32,689 nt of DNA from a virus. The translations under genes were made by a program, and so were the position numbers. The stretch is taken from IMG/VR virus record IMGVR_UViG_3300025736_000103, positions 1 through 32,689 of that record. One strand, written 5' to 3'. Within the stretch, counting starts at the first letter, position 1, and the number at the start of each line of letters is the position of its first letter. Positions 1 to 8,497 of this stretch are shown here, in pieces. Under the pieces are notes generated by a model. The model saw only the letters and a program-made list of their open reading frames with translations. It did not search any database and was not told the DNA's origin.

Positions 1-462
1 GCAATGAAAGAATTAAAAGAAAAAGGATTAGATGCTGCTGATGGATTAGTTGAATTGGATGATGGAACTATTGAATTAAGAGATTCATTCGGCAATCTTA
101 TTGATACGTTTGGTGAAGATACAACTTTAATGAATTTATTTGGAGATGGAGTAGCTATAGCAACTAATGCAATAAAATCAATCCCTAATGCAATAATAGA
201 TATAATGAATTTTGTAACTGGAGGTAATGTGGGAGGAATTACTCCAACTCTTCATACTCCAAGTGAATTTGTAGCTACAACAACAACTGGACAAATGAGT
301 ACAGCATTTCCTGATGCTGTTCACGCAGCAAACAGTCAAAGCTCAGCTGGTGGTTTTTCCCAAATCAATCCATTGGCAGGAACTGTATTTGACCCAACGA
401 TGCCTGTGATGCCAGAAAGTAGCATAACTTGGGCCAACGTAACTGGGAGAAGTTTCATATAA
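1..462 (+). CDS. C-terminal part of a probable tape-measure protein (partial)
   Basis: The frame is open at the left edge. The first ATG, at base 4, has no SD sequence and is preceded in frame by an alanine codon, so this is most likely the end of a longer gene. The visible 153 residues are rich in Gly, Thr, Ser and Ala, with a hydrophobic stretch around residues 45-75. That composition is common at the end of tail tape-measure proteins. Position is the main argument: it sits directly before a small tail protein and a tail hub. No catalytic motif is visible, so the function is an inference from gene order. Confidence 0.5.
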   Translation, partial: AMKELKEKGLDAADGLVELDDGTIELRDSFGNLIDTFGEDTTLMNLFGDGVAIATNAIKSIPNAIIDIMNFVTGGNVGGITPTLHTPSEFVATTTTGQMSTAFPDAVHAANSQSSAGGFSQINPLAGTVFDPTMPVMPESSITWANVTGRSFI

Positions 463-463
463 A

Positions 464-859
464 ATGGTAAAACCACAACTACTAGGACAAGGATTTACAT
501 CTGGTTCATTATTTAATTCAGATGCAAATTTAATTAATTCAGAATCGCTTAATATAGATGCACAATTATTCCATTTTGGAATACCATTATCTAGTATAAC
601 TGAAAATATAGGTTTACGAGCAATATTTAAAGTTATACAAATTGCTGGACAATTTAGAGGTACAGCATCTGAAATGAAAACGTTTGTTGAAAACATAGAA
701 GATCAGATGGAAGCACCTCAGTCTGAAATTAATTACACTAGTGGTATTAATAAAAAGTATACAGTAAAAATAAACAATTTTACACATAATACTTCTCCAA
801 ATACTAATATTATTGGGTGGACATTACAATTTTACGATGAAACGATTACTTCAGGATAA
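464..859 (+). CDS. Small tail protein, unknown family
   Basis: This 131-residue protein begins one base after the preceding stop, and its own stop overlaps the next ATG (TAATG). The three genes are therefore translationally coupled. It has no signal peptide or membrane segment and appears to be mixed alpha/beta. Between a probable tape-measure gene and a hub, siphoviruses usually encode a distal tail or tail-assembly protein. That is the most likely role, but no diagnostic motif can be seen. Confidence 0.6.
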   Translation: MVKPQLLGQGFTSGSLFNSDANLINSESLNIDAQLFHFGIPLSSITENIGLRAIFKVIQIAGQFRGTASEMKTFVENIEDQMEAPQSEINYTSGINKKYTVKINNFTHNTSPNTNIIGWTLQFYDETITSG

Positions 860-2739
860 TGACATTTCAAACCAAAGTAACAGTAGATGGGACAGATATT
901 ACAAGTTATGTAATAAATTATCAAGTAGTAGACACTGTAGCTGATATAACTCCTGCTAATATCATTTTCACTAATAGTATTATTAATATCATTAAGTTAC
1001 AAGAAGATCAAGAAATAATTATTACAAGGGGAACAAATACCCCAACAGATTATATTATATTTAAAGGAAACATCAGTAAAATAACTAAGGCACAGGGATA
1101 TAATATCAGAGTTACTGCACTTGATAAATTGTGGTTACTATCAAGACAAACAATAACAATTTCTTATGATCAGAATATTGATACTGAAGCTGGTGTTGTT
1201 AGTGCGATTGCTTCTGATTTAATTATCCGAGGGGGATTAACTCCTAATGTTGAAGATAGTGGATCAGCGACAAAGATTGATAAATATATTATTCGTTCTG
1301 ACAATATTCTTGATCACTTACAAGAATTAGCTGACTTAATTGATTATTGGATTTATTATGATCCAGAAACAGATACTGTGCAATTTCGTTCTCGTGGATT
1401 TGAAACCTTTGAGACTACTTTACAAGTGGGGGTAAATCTTATTTCAGTACCTCAATGGAGTTATGATTATACTAAAATCTCAAATGATATTACACTTACT
1501 GGAGATTTACAGGAAATAGAAACTGATGAGGTTTATGCAAATGGAGTAGATACATTAACATTATCAAACAAACCTGAATCAGTAAAAGTATTTGGAGATA
1601 ATATATTATTAACAGGAGGTGTTACTGACCAAGATTCAGAATTTGATTATTCAGTAGATAAAGAGAATAAAATAATTAATTTTGCATCAACAACAAGTTC
1701 TTCAGGGACAGTTTCGTATTCTTTCTTGCGACCAATCAAAGTTAGGAAAAAGAACCCAGAAAGTATTTCTACTTATGGGGTCCATGCTATTCACAAAGCC
1801 ATTGATACAATTCAAACAACAGTTGATGCAGAATCAAAAATTGATGAAATTCTTACTAAATTTCCAAATCCAACTGTGACTGCACAAGCAGTTAGTATTT
1901 ACAACATTTATGGTGGCAAGGCAGGACAACAAGTAAAAATTATAGATACCGTAAATGATGAAAATAGAATTGTTAATATTAGAAGATATGTTTACAATTA
2001 TCCAGAAATAATTGACAAGATTGATGTTGATGATGAACCAATATATGATGATTATATTTTAATAAATGCTTTTAGGAAAAGGATTGAAAGATTGGAAAGA
2101 AGGAATGAAACACAAGGTGATTTAATTACTCAAATATTATCTTTTTATAGAAATTACAAACCTCGTAGAAGATTTGCTAAATTATTAAAAGCAGTATTAT
2201 CCTCAGCTGGATGGGTATGGGGAGATTTACCAGGTGGATATAGAAGTTATACTCAAATTACTGCTGATGGTGGTGTCTGGGGTGGAGATGGAACTCAATT
2301 TGATACTGCAACGACACAGAAGTTAATTCAAGGTGACATGACTTATTATGAAGATTTGAGAGATGATGAATTTTTTGATTCAGGTAGTACAGATGCAGTG
2401 GCAACTACAAGTGGAACTTCACCATCAACTACTAACATTTCATTTTCAACAGGTTCAGTATTTCAAACAAGTGCAATTGATATTGGAACTGAGATTAATC
2501 AATGGAAAGTTGTATTAGGAACAACATCTGGAACATTTAACATTGATGCAAGTAATGATGGGAAAACAAATTGGGAAAGATTAACTAATAATACTTTAAC
2601 AAGCGTAAGTGATAGTGGCACATCAACTTATTTAAGAATTACAGAATCTGGAACTTCAAGTGGTACAATTCAAAATACTGTCAATTCATATGGGGAAGTA
2701 ACTTCTCCAGCAATAACAATGACATTAATAGAGGGGTGA
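859..2739 (+). CDS. Tail hub / baseplate protein (late-control gpD, gp27-like)
   Basis: This is a 626-residue tail-tip protein. Residues 1-130 match the pattern of late-control D/gp27-like hub proteins: a start of the form VDGTDIT, a beta-rich region ending IFKGNISKI, then VTALDKLWLL. These hubs cap the tail tube and connect it to fibres or cell-wall-piercing parts. A basic, charged helix (about 397-420) may be a coiled coil. The last 120 residues are Ser/Thr/Gly-rich and look like a beta-sandwich of the kind used for attachment. The gene overlaps the next start codon. Family assignment is by pattern, not by alignment. Confidence 0.65.
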   Translation: MTFQTKVTVDGTDITSYVINYQVVDTVADITPANIIFTNSIINIIKLQEDQEIIITRGTNTPTDYIIFKGNISKITKAQGYNIRVTALDKLWLLSRQTITISYDQNIDTEAGVVSAIASDLIIRGGLTPNVEDSGSATKIDKYIIRSDNILDHLQELADLIDYWIYYDPETDTVQFRSRGFETFETTLQVGVNLISVPQWSYDYTKISNDITLTGDLQEIETDEVYANGVDTLTLSNKPESVKVFGDNILLTGGVTDQDSEFDYSVDKENKIINFASTTSSSGTVSYSFLRPIKVRKKNPESISTYGVHAIHKAIDTIQTTVDAESKIDEILTKFPNPTVTAQAVSIYNIYGGKAGQQVKIIDTVNDENRIVNIRRYVYNYPEIIDKIDVDDEPIYDDYILINAFRKRIERLERRNETQGDLITQILSFYRNYKPRRRFAKLLKAVLSSAGWVWGDLPGGYRSYTQITADGGVWGGDGTQFDTATTQKLIQGDMTYYEDLRDDEFFDSGSTDAVATTSGTSPSTTNISFSTGSVFQTSAIDIGTEINQWKVVLGTTSGTFNIDASNDGKTNWERLTNNTLTSVSDSGTSTYLRITESGTSSGTIQNTVNSYGEVTSPAITMTLIEG

Positions 2740-3656
2740 TTAAAATATCAACTGTAGGATCAATAATAACAAATCAAGGGAAACAAATAATCATTAATAG
2801 AGCATACAAGGCAACACCTGACTATACTATACCAACTCAATTTAAAGTGGGGATAGATTCAGATGCTCCAAACATTGCAGATACTGATTTGGATAATACC
2901 ATTCCAATAAGTAATGGGACAGTTCTTGATGATGGTGATGTTAATATGTCAGCTTCAAATAGTGGTACAGTTTCAACAAGTAACACCACCACTTATAAAG
3001 AAGGGGCTGGTACAAATGATGCTACTTCCCAAAATCTTATTGCTTCAGGAACATCAAGTGGAACTGCAAGTTGGTTCTTGACAACATTATCTAACAATGC
3101 CTCTGGAACCAAAGAAACAGCTTGTTGGATTTATATTAAAGATGCTACTACTTATGCAAAATTATCAACTGGAACTGCAGTTGAGATTAGGTTAGGTAGT
3201 GGAACTGCAACTGATTATTATTATTGGCAAAGAACTAAATCTCAACTTAAAGTTGGGTGGAATTGGTTAAGTTCAGGTACTCAATTAAATTCATCAGGTT
3301 CAGTTGGAACTGTTGGGTCACCAATTAATGATTTTACTATTGAGATAACTAAAGCTAATGCCACTGATACTTTGGCAAGTGGGGAGGTAATTTATGATTT
3401 ACTTCGTCAATGGGGAGAGGATGATACATTAAAAAATTGGGTATCAGGTACATATCCCTTCATTAATGAATCAACTTTCATTGCTGAGATGCGAGGAGAA
3501 TTAATCACAACAGAAGCTAATGGATTTGATTTAGATTCAATTGGTGATTTTAATACTGATACTGCTCGGAAGATGAGCGGTGAAGATGTGTATACATCTG
3601 AATCGAAAAGTTCAACTGATAAATTCACATTTGTGATACAAGATCGACTTAACTAG
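2736..3656 (+). CDS. Tail fibre-like protein 1
   Basis: The 306-residue product starts at a GTG that overlaps the hub stop codon, with a GAGGGG sequence just upstream. The N-terminal 60 residues look like a short tail-anchoring domain. The rest is dominated by Ser, Thr, Gly and Asn with regularly spaced Trp and Tyr, typical of beta-rich fibre or receptor-binding proteins. Its place between hub and lysis-type genes supports a role in host contact. No sugar-binding or enzymatic motif is obvious. Confidence 0.6.
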   Translation: MIKISTVGSIITNQGKQIIINRAYKATPDYTIPTQFKVGIDSDAPNIADTDLDNTIPISNGTVLDDGDVNMSASNSGTVSTSNTTTYKEGAGTNDATSQNLIASGTSSGTASWFLTTLSNNASGTKETACWIYIKDATTYAKLSTGTAVEIRLGSGTATDYYYWQRTKSQLKVGWNWLSSGTQLNSSGSVGTVGSPINDFTIEITKANATDTLASGEVIYDLLRQWGEDDTLKNWVSGTYPFINESTFIAEMRGELITTEANGFDLDSIGDFNTDTARKMSGEDVYTSESKSSTDKFTFVIQDRLN

Positions 3657-3668
3657 GAGGAATAAAAT

Positions 3669-4652
3669 ATGACAGTTATATTTGCTTTAAAGAAACCAAT
3701 TAATGGAGAAAGTCCAGATGTGGATGAATTGATTACTAATCATTCATTTATTTTGGGAAATATGTTAGCATATGCTATTGATGGAGCTACAACAACAAAT
3801 CAAGGTAATTTTAAGTATGATGCTCTTGCGAATACAACGGGGATAGATACAGGTAACACTACTGCTTATTTTTCAAGTCCGATAGGAGGATACTTATTTT
3901 GTGAATCATTTGATGATTTTGGTGATGCTTCTATTGATGCTACCAAATGGAATACTACGGGAACACCAACTGAAACTGGTGGTTATTTAAATCTTGGTAG
4001 TTCTGGAGATATTGTAATTAGTAGTGGGGCATCAGGATTTGATGCAAAAACATTTAGTGGTAATTCAGAAATTATAATTGATGTTAATCCTACAAATGGG
4101 GATTCAGGAGCAGATTGGTCAGTCACAATCTCAAATGGTACAACTCACATAAATATTGCTGATGGTAATGGAACTGCTACTGCTCATTTATACAGAGTTG
4201 TAATTAATCAAGCTGGGGAAACAATGGATGTTTATACTGATGATACATTAACAGACAATGATGTTGATATCAGTTCAGTTACAACAAATTGGTATATAAG
4301 ATTTTATCGAACTGGAGGTACTGGTGTATTAAAAATTTTACAAGTAAGTTATGCTGAAACGGATACAACTGGAACTCAAGATGTTGTCACTGATACAGAA
4401 ACAGCAAGTTCAAATTCAGAAGCTGGTATCATTATGGGCAATATGTCTGCTGGTTCAATAGGGTCAAGTGAAATTGTATATAGTTCTGACAATGGTTCTA
4501 ATTATGCCACTGGTGATCAAAAAACTTTAATTAAGGCAACTGTAGCAGGGACAGGTGTTAAATTTAGATTTAGAATTGCTTTTGAAACAACAATAAGTGC
4601 TTCTGCAATGAATATTCCAACACTTACAAGTTATGCATACTATTACGGATGA
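3669..4652 (+). CDS. Tail fibre-like protein 2 with a lectin-like domain
   Basis: This 327-residue protein has a strong SD sequence (AGGAGG) before its ATG. Around residues 77-210 it has the signature of a concanavalin/LamG-type jelly roll: an ESFDDF...W segment followed by alternating hydrophobic strands ending near YIRFYRTGG. The N-terminal 60 residues probably anchor it to the tail. The final 90 residues are again beta-rich. A carbohydrate-binding receptor protein is the natural reading. The fold is inferred from pattern only. Confidence 0.6.
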   Translation: MTVIFALKKPINGESPDVDELITNHSFILGNMLAYAIDGATTTNQGNFKYDALANTTGIDTGNTTAYFSSPIGGYLFCESFDDFGDASIDATKWNTTGTPTETGGYLNLGSSGDIVISSGASGFDAKTFSGNSEIIIDVNPTNGDSGADWSVTISNGTTHINIADGNGTATAHLYRVVINQAGETMDVYTDDTLTDNDVDISSVTTNWYIRFYRTGGTGVLKILQVSYAETDTTGTQDVVTDTETASSNSEAGIIMGNMSAGSIGSSEIVYSSDNGSNYATGDQKTLIKATVAGTGVKFRFRIAFETTISASAMNIPTLTSYAYYYG

Positions 4653-5434
4653 TAAAAACAATACAAGAATGGATCAGAAGGATAACTGATTATCCACAAA
4701 TTGTAGATACTTGTGCAGATTTACTTCAAGGTAACAAGGCACATTTGGATCAAATTGAATTACTTAAAAGTCAAATAAAACAGTTGGAGATGAAGAAACA
4801 TGAAGAGGTTAATAATGCAGACTATTGGAATGAAAAGTGGCAAAAAAACACCATCAAATATTCAGCTCCGAAAAGGAAAAAAGTCACAGAGTATTTGGCT
4901 TATAGACCTATTGAAGGGATTACTATCACAGCTAATTTACTTATTGCTCTTCATAATTTGCACAATGTATCTGTGGATAAGATTCCACTAGTGGTGATGA
5001 AATGGGTTGAGAAGGAGTTTAAAGCTGGTGTGTTCAAGTATAAGTTAGATAAAGGAGAAATATGGGAGAAGCCAGAAGATGTCCTTAGAACTAAAGTAAA
5101 CGATTGTGACGGTTATGGTATTGTTGAGTATTATCTGATCAGAGAAATATTTAAAATGTTGAAAGTGTGGGAGTTTGTTAAACATCGGTTGAAGTGTGTT
5201 GACGGTCACGTTTACAATGTTGGAACTATCAATGTTTATGCTGGTCGGCATTTCTATTTAATGTGGTTACATTCTGATGGGGAATTTTACACAGTTGAAT
5301 CAACTTTCTATCGACCAAGAACTAAATCACAAAAATTGAATTTACAATATGGAACAATTAACTATACTTTTAATGAACAATTTAGTTGGGCACAAAAGTC
5401 AGTTTCAATAAGTAAAGGGGATTATAATGTTTAG
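4649..5434 (+). CDS. Transglutaminase-like cysteine peptidase (candidate cell-envelope lytic enzyme)
   Basis: The 261-residue product has an N-terminal helical part (1-65) with heptad-like spacing. A transglutaminase-like core follows: W139, the segment PEDVLRTKVNDCDG with probable nucleophile Cys153, then GRHFYLMW with probable catalytic His201, and the acidic residue Glu217 in YTVEST. The W-x-x-PED...DC[DE] arrangement resembles bacterial transglutaminase-like cysteine proteinases. Viruses of methanogens use Cys-His-Asp peptidases to cut pseudomurein, so a peptide-cutting lysin or entry enzyme is plausible. It lies after the fibres and before a holin-like gene, with ATGA coupling to the upstream gene. 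The substrate is unknown, and Glu in place of Asp is a point to check. Confidence 0.65.
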   Translation: MIKTIQEWIRRITDYPQIVDTCADLLQGNKAHLDQIELLKSQIKQLEMKKHEEVNNADYWNEKWQKNTIKYSAPKRKKVTEYLAYRPIEGITITANLLIALHNLHNVSVDKIPLVVMKWVEKEFKAGVFKYKLDKGEIWEKPEDVLRTKVNDCDGYGIVEYYLIREIFKMLKVWEFVKHRLKCVDGHVYNVGTINVYAGRHFYLMWLHSDGEFYTVESTFYRPRTKSQKLNLQYGTINYTFNEQFSWAQKSVSISKGDYNV

Positions 5435-5570
5435 GATTTATCGGAACAGATTAAATGTTTGGTTAAAAAGTTACATTACTAAAAAAATTAAGAAACTTGC
5501 TGAATGTCATGATAAATATTTGGTTTACGATTTACACAAGCAAAAATATATTGGGAGGAAGAAAAAATGA
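5427..5570 (+). CDS. Small basic protein, unknown
   Basis: This is a 47-residue, very basic ORF. Its ATG lies inside the end of the peptidase gene, and its stop overlaps the ATG of the next gene. The tight coupling on both sides supports a real gene. AGTAAAGGGG precedes the start. No family is recognised. Confidence 0.55.
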   Translation: MFRIYRNRLNVWLKSYITKKIKKLAECHDKYLVYDLHKQKYIGRKKK

Positions 5571-5752
5571 AATGGAGTTTAGATGGATGGGATGTAAAGA
5601 GTTTTTTTAAAGGTAGAAAGAAGTTATTAATTGCAGTTATTGGTGGTCTTGCTGGTTGGATTGCAACTGCTGACCCAACATATACATTGATGGCAAGTGC
5701 TGGTGCTGACTTTTTGTATGCAGTTATTGAATATTTTGTAAAGAACAATTAA
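5567..5752 (+). CDS. Holin-like small membrane protein
   Basis: This 61-residue protein has a basic N-terminus and two hydrophobic segments (about 19-35 and 41-57), separated by a short ADPT turn, and a charged tail. Size and topology fit a holin, and it lies directly behind a candidate lytic peptidase. GGGAGG is a good SD sequence ahead of the ATG. Nothing in the sequence proves pore formation, and other small membrane roles remain possible. Confidence 0.5.
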   Translation: MKWSLDGWDVKSFFKGRKKLLIAVIGGLAGWIATADPTYTLMASAGADFLYAVIEYFVKNN

Positions 5753-5773
5753 TTAATCATTGAGGTGATTAGA

Positions 5774-6046
5774 ATGGTAGACTTAGTTAAAGTTGTAGGT
5801 CAACTATATTACCGAATAGATAATCCGTTGACTGGTAAACCTATAGTACGCTCTTGTTTAGTTGGTGATGATTTTAAGTTGTATGGTTACTCCCATGCAA
5901 TGCATACTGTTCATCCTTTTTCTAGTAACATTAATCCAACTAAAAGACTAGCATATGATGATAAGAGAATTGAAAAGTTGCTCCATGATGGATTGATTGA
6001 ATTTGAAGATGGAACATTGAAACGTGAACAAACGAGGTGGCCATAA
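5774..6046 (+). CDS. Conserved-looking small protein, unknown
   Basis: The frame can start at GTG 5765, but the GAGGTGAT at 5762-5769 is spaced correctly for ATG 5774, so that start is preferred (90 residues). The protein is soluble and mixed alpha/beta, with no Cys pairs and no recognised motif. Its stop overlaps the next ATG by one base. Confidence 0.65.
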   Translation: MVDLVKVVGQLYYRIDNPLTGKPIVRSCLVGDDFKLYGYSHAMHTVHPFSSNINPTKRLAYDDKRIEKLLHDGLIEFEDGTLKREQTRWP

Positions 6047-6255
6047 TGGATTTAGGAAAAATAACAAAAGAATTGAATGAAGCTTCACAAAGAACTCGAA
6101 GTTGTTGTGAACCTGATGGGAGGATATATCATTTTCGATTTGAAGGGAGAGATTATTGTATGAATAATGCTTATTGTCCATTACAAGAACGAGGTGATCC
6201 GCAAAGAATACCTTTCTGCACTCATGTTGAATATCATATGGAATTGGCAGAATGA
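6046..6255 (+). CDS. Small Cys-rich protein
   Basis: Start ATG 6046 is chosen because GAGGTGG lies 5 bases upstream; the earlier in-frame GTG has no SD. The 69-residue product has a CC pair, then YC, YCP and FC spaced through the chain, plus several His. It may bind a metal, but the spacing is not a standard zinc ribbon. It overlaps the next gene by ATGA. Confidence 0.6.
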   Translation: MDLGKITKELNEASQRTRSCCEPDGRIYHFRFEGRDYCMNNAYCPLQERGDPQRIPFCTHVEYHMELAE

Positions 6256-6419
6256 CTTACCTGGAACAAATGTTAGCCGATGGTATGGATAATTTAGTTT
6301 ATCACATTCCAGTTCAAGAATTAATTAAGATGGGTGAGGAGAGACATTTTTCAATTATTGATTATAATAATAATTTAGTATATATTTTTCCAGATAAATC
6401 CCCTTACTCCATTAATTAG
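6252..6419 (+). CDS. 55-residue protein, unknown
   Basis: The start codon overlaps the upstream stop (ATGA), a strong sign of coupling. The product is acidic in its first half and ends in short hydrophobic strands. No family is recognised. Confidence 0.5.
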   Translation: MTYLEQMLADGMDNLVYHIPVQELIKMGEERHFSIIDYNNNLVYIFPDKSPYSIN

Positions 6420-6420
6420 C

Positions 6421-6555
6421 ATGGAAATCTCACCGGCAGTTAAGAAGTATCGAATTAAGTTAACTTGTGATTATTGTAAATGCAAATCTCATTTCTTTAA
6501 ATTTGATGGATGCACTGCGATGTTCTGTCATTGGTGTAGGCAAAGGATAACTTAA
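6421..6555 (+). CDS. Zinc-ribbon microprotein
   Basis: This is a 44-residue protein with two CxxC-type knuckles (CDYC and CHWC) separated by about 20 residues, the arrangement of a single zinc ribbon. It begins two bases after the previous stop, without a clear SD, so translation is probably by coupling. It is the last gene of the rightward tail operon. Confidence 0.6.
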   Translation: MEISPAVKKYRIKLTCDYCKCKSHFFKFDGCTAMFCHWCRQRIT

Positions 6556-6577
6556 CTCCTCAAGACAGTAAGAAGAG

Positions 6578-6763
6578 ATGATAACAAAAGTGGTCGAAAC
6601 TGATGTTAAAAAATCTTGCTTTCGTTGTCCGGAGTTAAGCTAGTGTGATTTATTAGTATTGTGCGGATTATACTGGCATAACACGGCATCCAGTAGATAA
6701 CCAATTTAATACAGTTTGTTGGTTCCAAGTCCTGTCTCGTCCTTGCAAGTTGAGTATAATTTA
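6578..6763 (+). pseudogene. Possible remnant of a Cys-rich gene in the convergent gap
   Basis: A short ORF from ATG 6578 encodes a CFRC pair and stops at TAG 6641. The same frame stays open for 18 further codons past the TAG, and another frame then stays open to about 6760 with further Cys residues. Read together, these would make one Cys-rich protein interrupted by a stop and a frameshift. No tRNA-like fold was found here. It could equally be non-coding spacer between convergent operons. Confidence 0.2.
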
Positions 6764-7024
6764 TTAGGAAAGCGAAGTTATTAATTCTGCGAGTAATTGT
6801 TCATTAATACTATCTAAAGTCTCCTTATCTTCATAGTTTTCAAACTCAATGTACTTAATCCCTAATTGGTAATATGGCATAAAAACATAATCTTTTGTGT
6901 GAACATTAAACATCTCATAATATTTAAATACAAATCGTACGGAACAGGTGCCTTTTTTATTCATTAAATTAATGATGTCTGTACTGTAATGGCCGCCAAT
7001 TAGTTCTTTTTTATTTTTCTCCAT
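6764..7024 (-). CDS. 86-residue protein, last gene of the leftward operon
   Basis: The start has a clear SD (GAGAGGT, 5 bases upstream). The product is mixed alpha/beta with an aromatic centre and an acidic helical end. No motif is recognised. It is the promoter-distal end of the leftward operon. Confidence 0.6.
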   Translation of the reverse strand: MEKNKKELIGGHYSTDIINLMNKKGTCSVRFVFKYYEMFNVHTKDYVFMPYYQLGIKYIEFENYEDKETLDSINEQLLAELITSLS

Positions 7025-7054
7025 TTTTACCTCTCATTTGTTTATCTTTCCGTA

Positions 7055-7234
7055 TTAGTTATGCGAAGTTTCTAAAATCAAATCTAATATTAATTCCCTT
7101 CTCATTAATTTAGCCATTTTTACCTTTAATTGTAGTAATTCAAAATCAATTTCATTTTTATTTGATTCTTTGTATTTTCTAAATGCGGAATTTGAATAAC
7201 ATTCCAAAGCAAATTCTTTTAATTTATTTATAAT
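7055..7234 (-). CDS. Helical small protein with an apparent non-ATG start
   Basis: An open frame of about 59 codons follows a GAGAGG SD like that of the next gene, but no ATG, GTG or TTG sits at the right distance. The best-placed codons are ATT at 7234 and ATA at 7231. A TTG lies about nine codons further in, without an SD. The product is basic and helical with no recognised family. Either an unusual initiation codon or a mutated start is implied. Confidence 0.45.
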   Translation of the reverse strand: MINKLKEFALECYSNSAFRKYKESNKNEIDFELLQLKVKMAKLMRRELILDLILETSHN

Positions 7235-7246
7235 TTTATTTTCCTC

Positions 7247-7336
7247 TCATTTGTATTTTAATAAACATTTATTACAAATACTTATTTTGTAATCATACTC
7301 AAATTCAGTTCCACAATCATTACATTTACATTTCAT
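7247..7336 (-). CDS. 29-residue zinc-ribbon microprotein
   Basis: This protein starts MKCKCNDCG and has a second pair, CNKC, about a dozen residues later: four cysteines of a minimal zinc ribbon. It follows leader repeat copy 1. Its first 9 codons are identical to those of the gene at 8842-8913, because the duplication extends into the coding region. Confidence 0.5.
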   Translation of the reverse strand: MKCKCNDCGTEFEYDYKISICNKCLLKYK

Positions 7337-7443
7337 TGTTTATTTTTACGAAGGGAATCTTGCGAGATTGGGTATATCTTTTACACACCATTTTTGGTAG
7401 CAACCGATAAACATCTTTCGCATTCTCTTCATAATTTAGTTCT
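7309..7443 (-). repeat. Leader repeat, copy 1 (135 bases)
   Basis: This is identical to 8886-9020 except at one base (7372 versus 8949). It begins just after the methyltransferase coding region and runs into the start of a CxxC microgene. In the minus-strand RNA, UGCGAA near its 5' end can pair with UUCGUA near its 3' end (7417-7422 with 7347-7352). Inside are AATCT-CGCA-AGATT and ACCA-AAAA-TGGT hairpins. It also contains a 28-codon ORF (7346-7432), which differs by one residue from that in copy 2. Confidence 0.85.
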
Positions 7444-8389
7444 AGTACGAAGTTAACCCTTTTTGAGTTAATCTTTCTTCAGCAATTTTTATGTAATCTG
7501 TATTCAATTCAAACCCAATAAAATTTCTGCTTAGTTGATGACAGGCAACAGCAGTAGTTCCACTTCCCATAAAGCAATCTAAAACTAAGTCACCCTCATT
7601 ACTTGAAGCTTTGATGATTGTTCTTATCATTTCGATAGGTTTAACTGTTGGGTGATTGTATTTAGTCATTTCTAATTTATTGTTGTAATACCAAACATTA
7701 GGCATTATTTGTTTGTCATAACTAAATTTTCTTTTGTCTCTTGGATTCCTCTTAATCCTTATTGATTCATGGTTAAATGTATAAATTAGAGACTTAAAAT
7801 CTCTATAATCTTTATTTAATTCAAGAATTTTCTTTAATTTATCATAATGATTTTTAGAAGGAATCATAACATCTTTTTTGTTTCCCATATAACATGAAGC
7901 ACAACCTCCTCCTGTCGATGCCCACCCTAAATTTTTATTTATATCAGATAATGATAAATTTTTGTTTTTCCTTGCTTCATTTAGGTATTCCCAAATAGGA
8001 TTATTAATTTGACTTTTTGGTTTTGTGAAAAATAATAAATGTTCTGTAACATTAGCATAACTTCTTATTGCATTTTGTTCTTTTGAACCTTTGTCCCAGA
8101 TTATCCATGATGTTAATTTAACTTCTTTTTTGTTTAACATAACTTTTATATCAGCGATAAATCTAAAATCACCAAATACATAAATTCCTGATGTCCTTTT
8201 TGTTACTCTTATTATTTCATCAAAAACAGACTCCATCCAAATTAAATATTTTTTATCATCAAATTTGTCCCATTCATCTATTGATATGTTATATGGTGGG
8301 TCTATCACTACCAAATCAACTGAATTATCTTCTAATTGCTTCATTCCTTCAAGACAGTCCATGTTATGTATTTTGTTTATTTCTAACAT
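7442..8389 (-). CDS. DNA methyltransferase (beta class, DPPY; N6-adenine or N4-cytosine)
   Basis: The 315-residue protein has the catalytic motif IDPPY at 29-33 near the N-terminus and the AdoMet-binding motif CFMGSGTT at about 272-279 near the C-terminus. This is the order of beta-class amino-methyltransferases. A 100-residue central region with an HTH-like helix pair and a GGGCASC segment is the likely target-recognition insert. HPTVKP, typical of this family, lies before motif I. Its start overlaps the end of the preceding microgene. No restriction endonuclease is adjacent, so it is probably an orphan enzyme that masks or marks the viral DNA. The methylated sequence cannot be read from the gene. 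Confidence 0.9.
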   Translation of the reverse strand: MLEINKIHNMDCLEGMKQLEDNSVDLVVIDPPYNISIDEWDKFDDKKYLIWMESVFDEIIRVTKRTSGIYVFGDFRFIADIKVMLNKKEVKLTSWIIWDKGSKEQNAIRSYANVTEHLLFFTKPKSQINNPIWEYLNEARKNKNLSLSDINKNLGWASTGGGCASCYMGNKKDVMIPSKNHYDKLKKILELNKDYRDFKSLIYTFNHESIRIKRNPRDKRKFSYDKQIMPNVWYYNNKLEMTKYNHPTVKPIEMIRTIIKASSNEGDLVLDCFMGSGTTAVACHQLSRNFIGFELNTDYIKIAEERLTQKGLTSY

Positions 8390-8481
8390 TTTTCACCACA
8401 TCTAGGACATTCAGTAAAATCTTCTTGTTCATTGTGTCCACAATTATGAGGACACCAATATTTTATTTCTTTTCTTGCCAT
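8383..8481 (-). CDS. 32-residue zinc-ribbon microprotein
   Basis: The short product has CPHNCGH and CPRCGEKC, a clear zinc ribbon with a His as possible extra ligand. The stop overlaps the methyltransferase start (ATGTTAG), so the two are translated together. Confidence 0.6.
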   Translation of the reverse strand: MARKEIKYWCPHNCGHNEQEDFTECPRCGEKC

Positions 8482-8497
8482 TATTTTTCTTCATCTC

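Noticed and set aside
6641-6643. TAG read as pyrrolysine to extend the short Cys-rich ORF
   Set aside because: TAG appears as an ordinary stop elsewhere in the window, and the extension ends after 18 codons.
6600-6763. Possible tRNA gene
   Set aside because: A GGTTCCAAGTCC stretch resembles a T-loop, but neither its stem nor an acceptor or anticodon arm can be formed on either strand.
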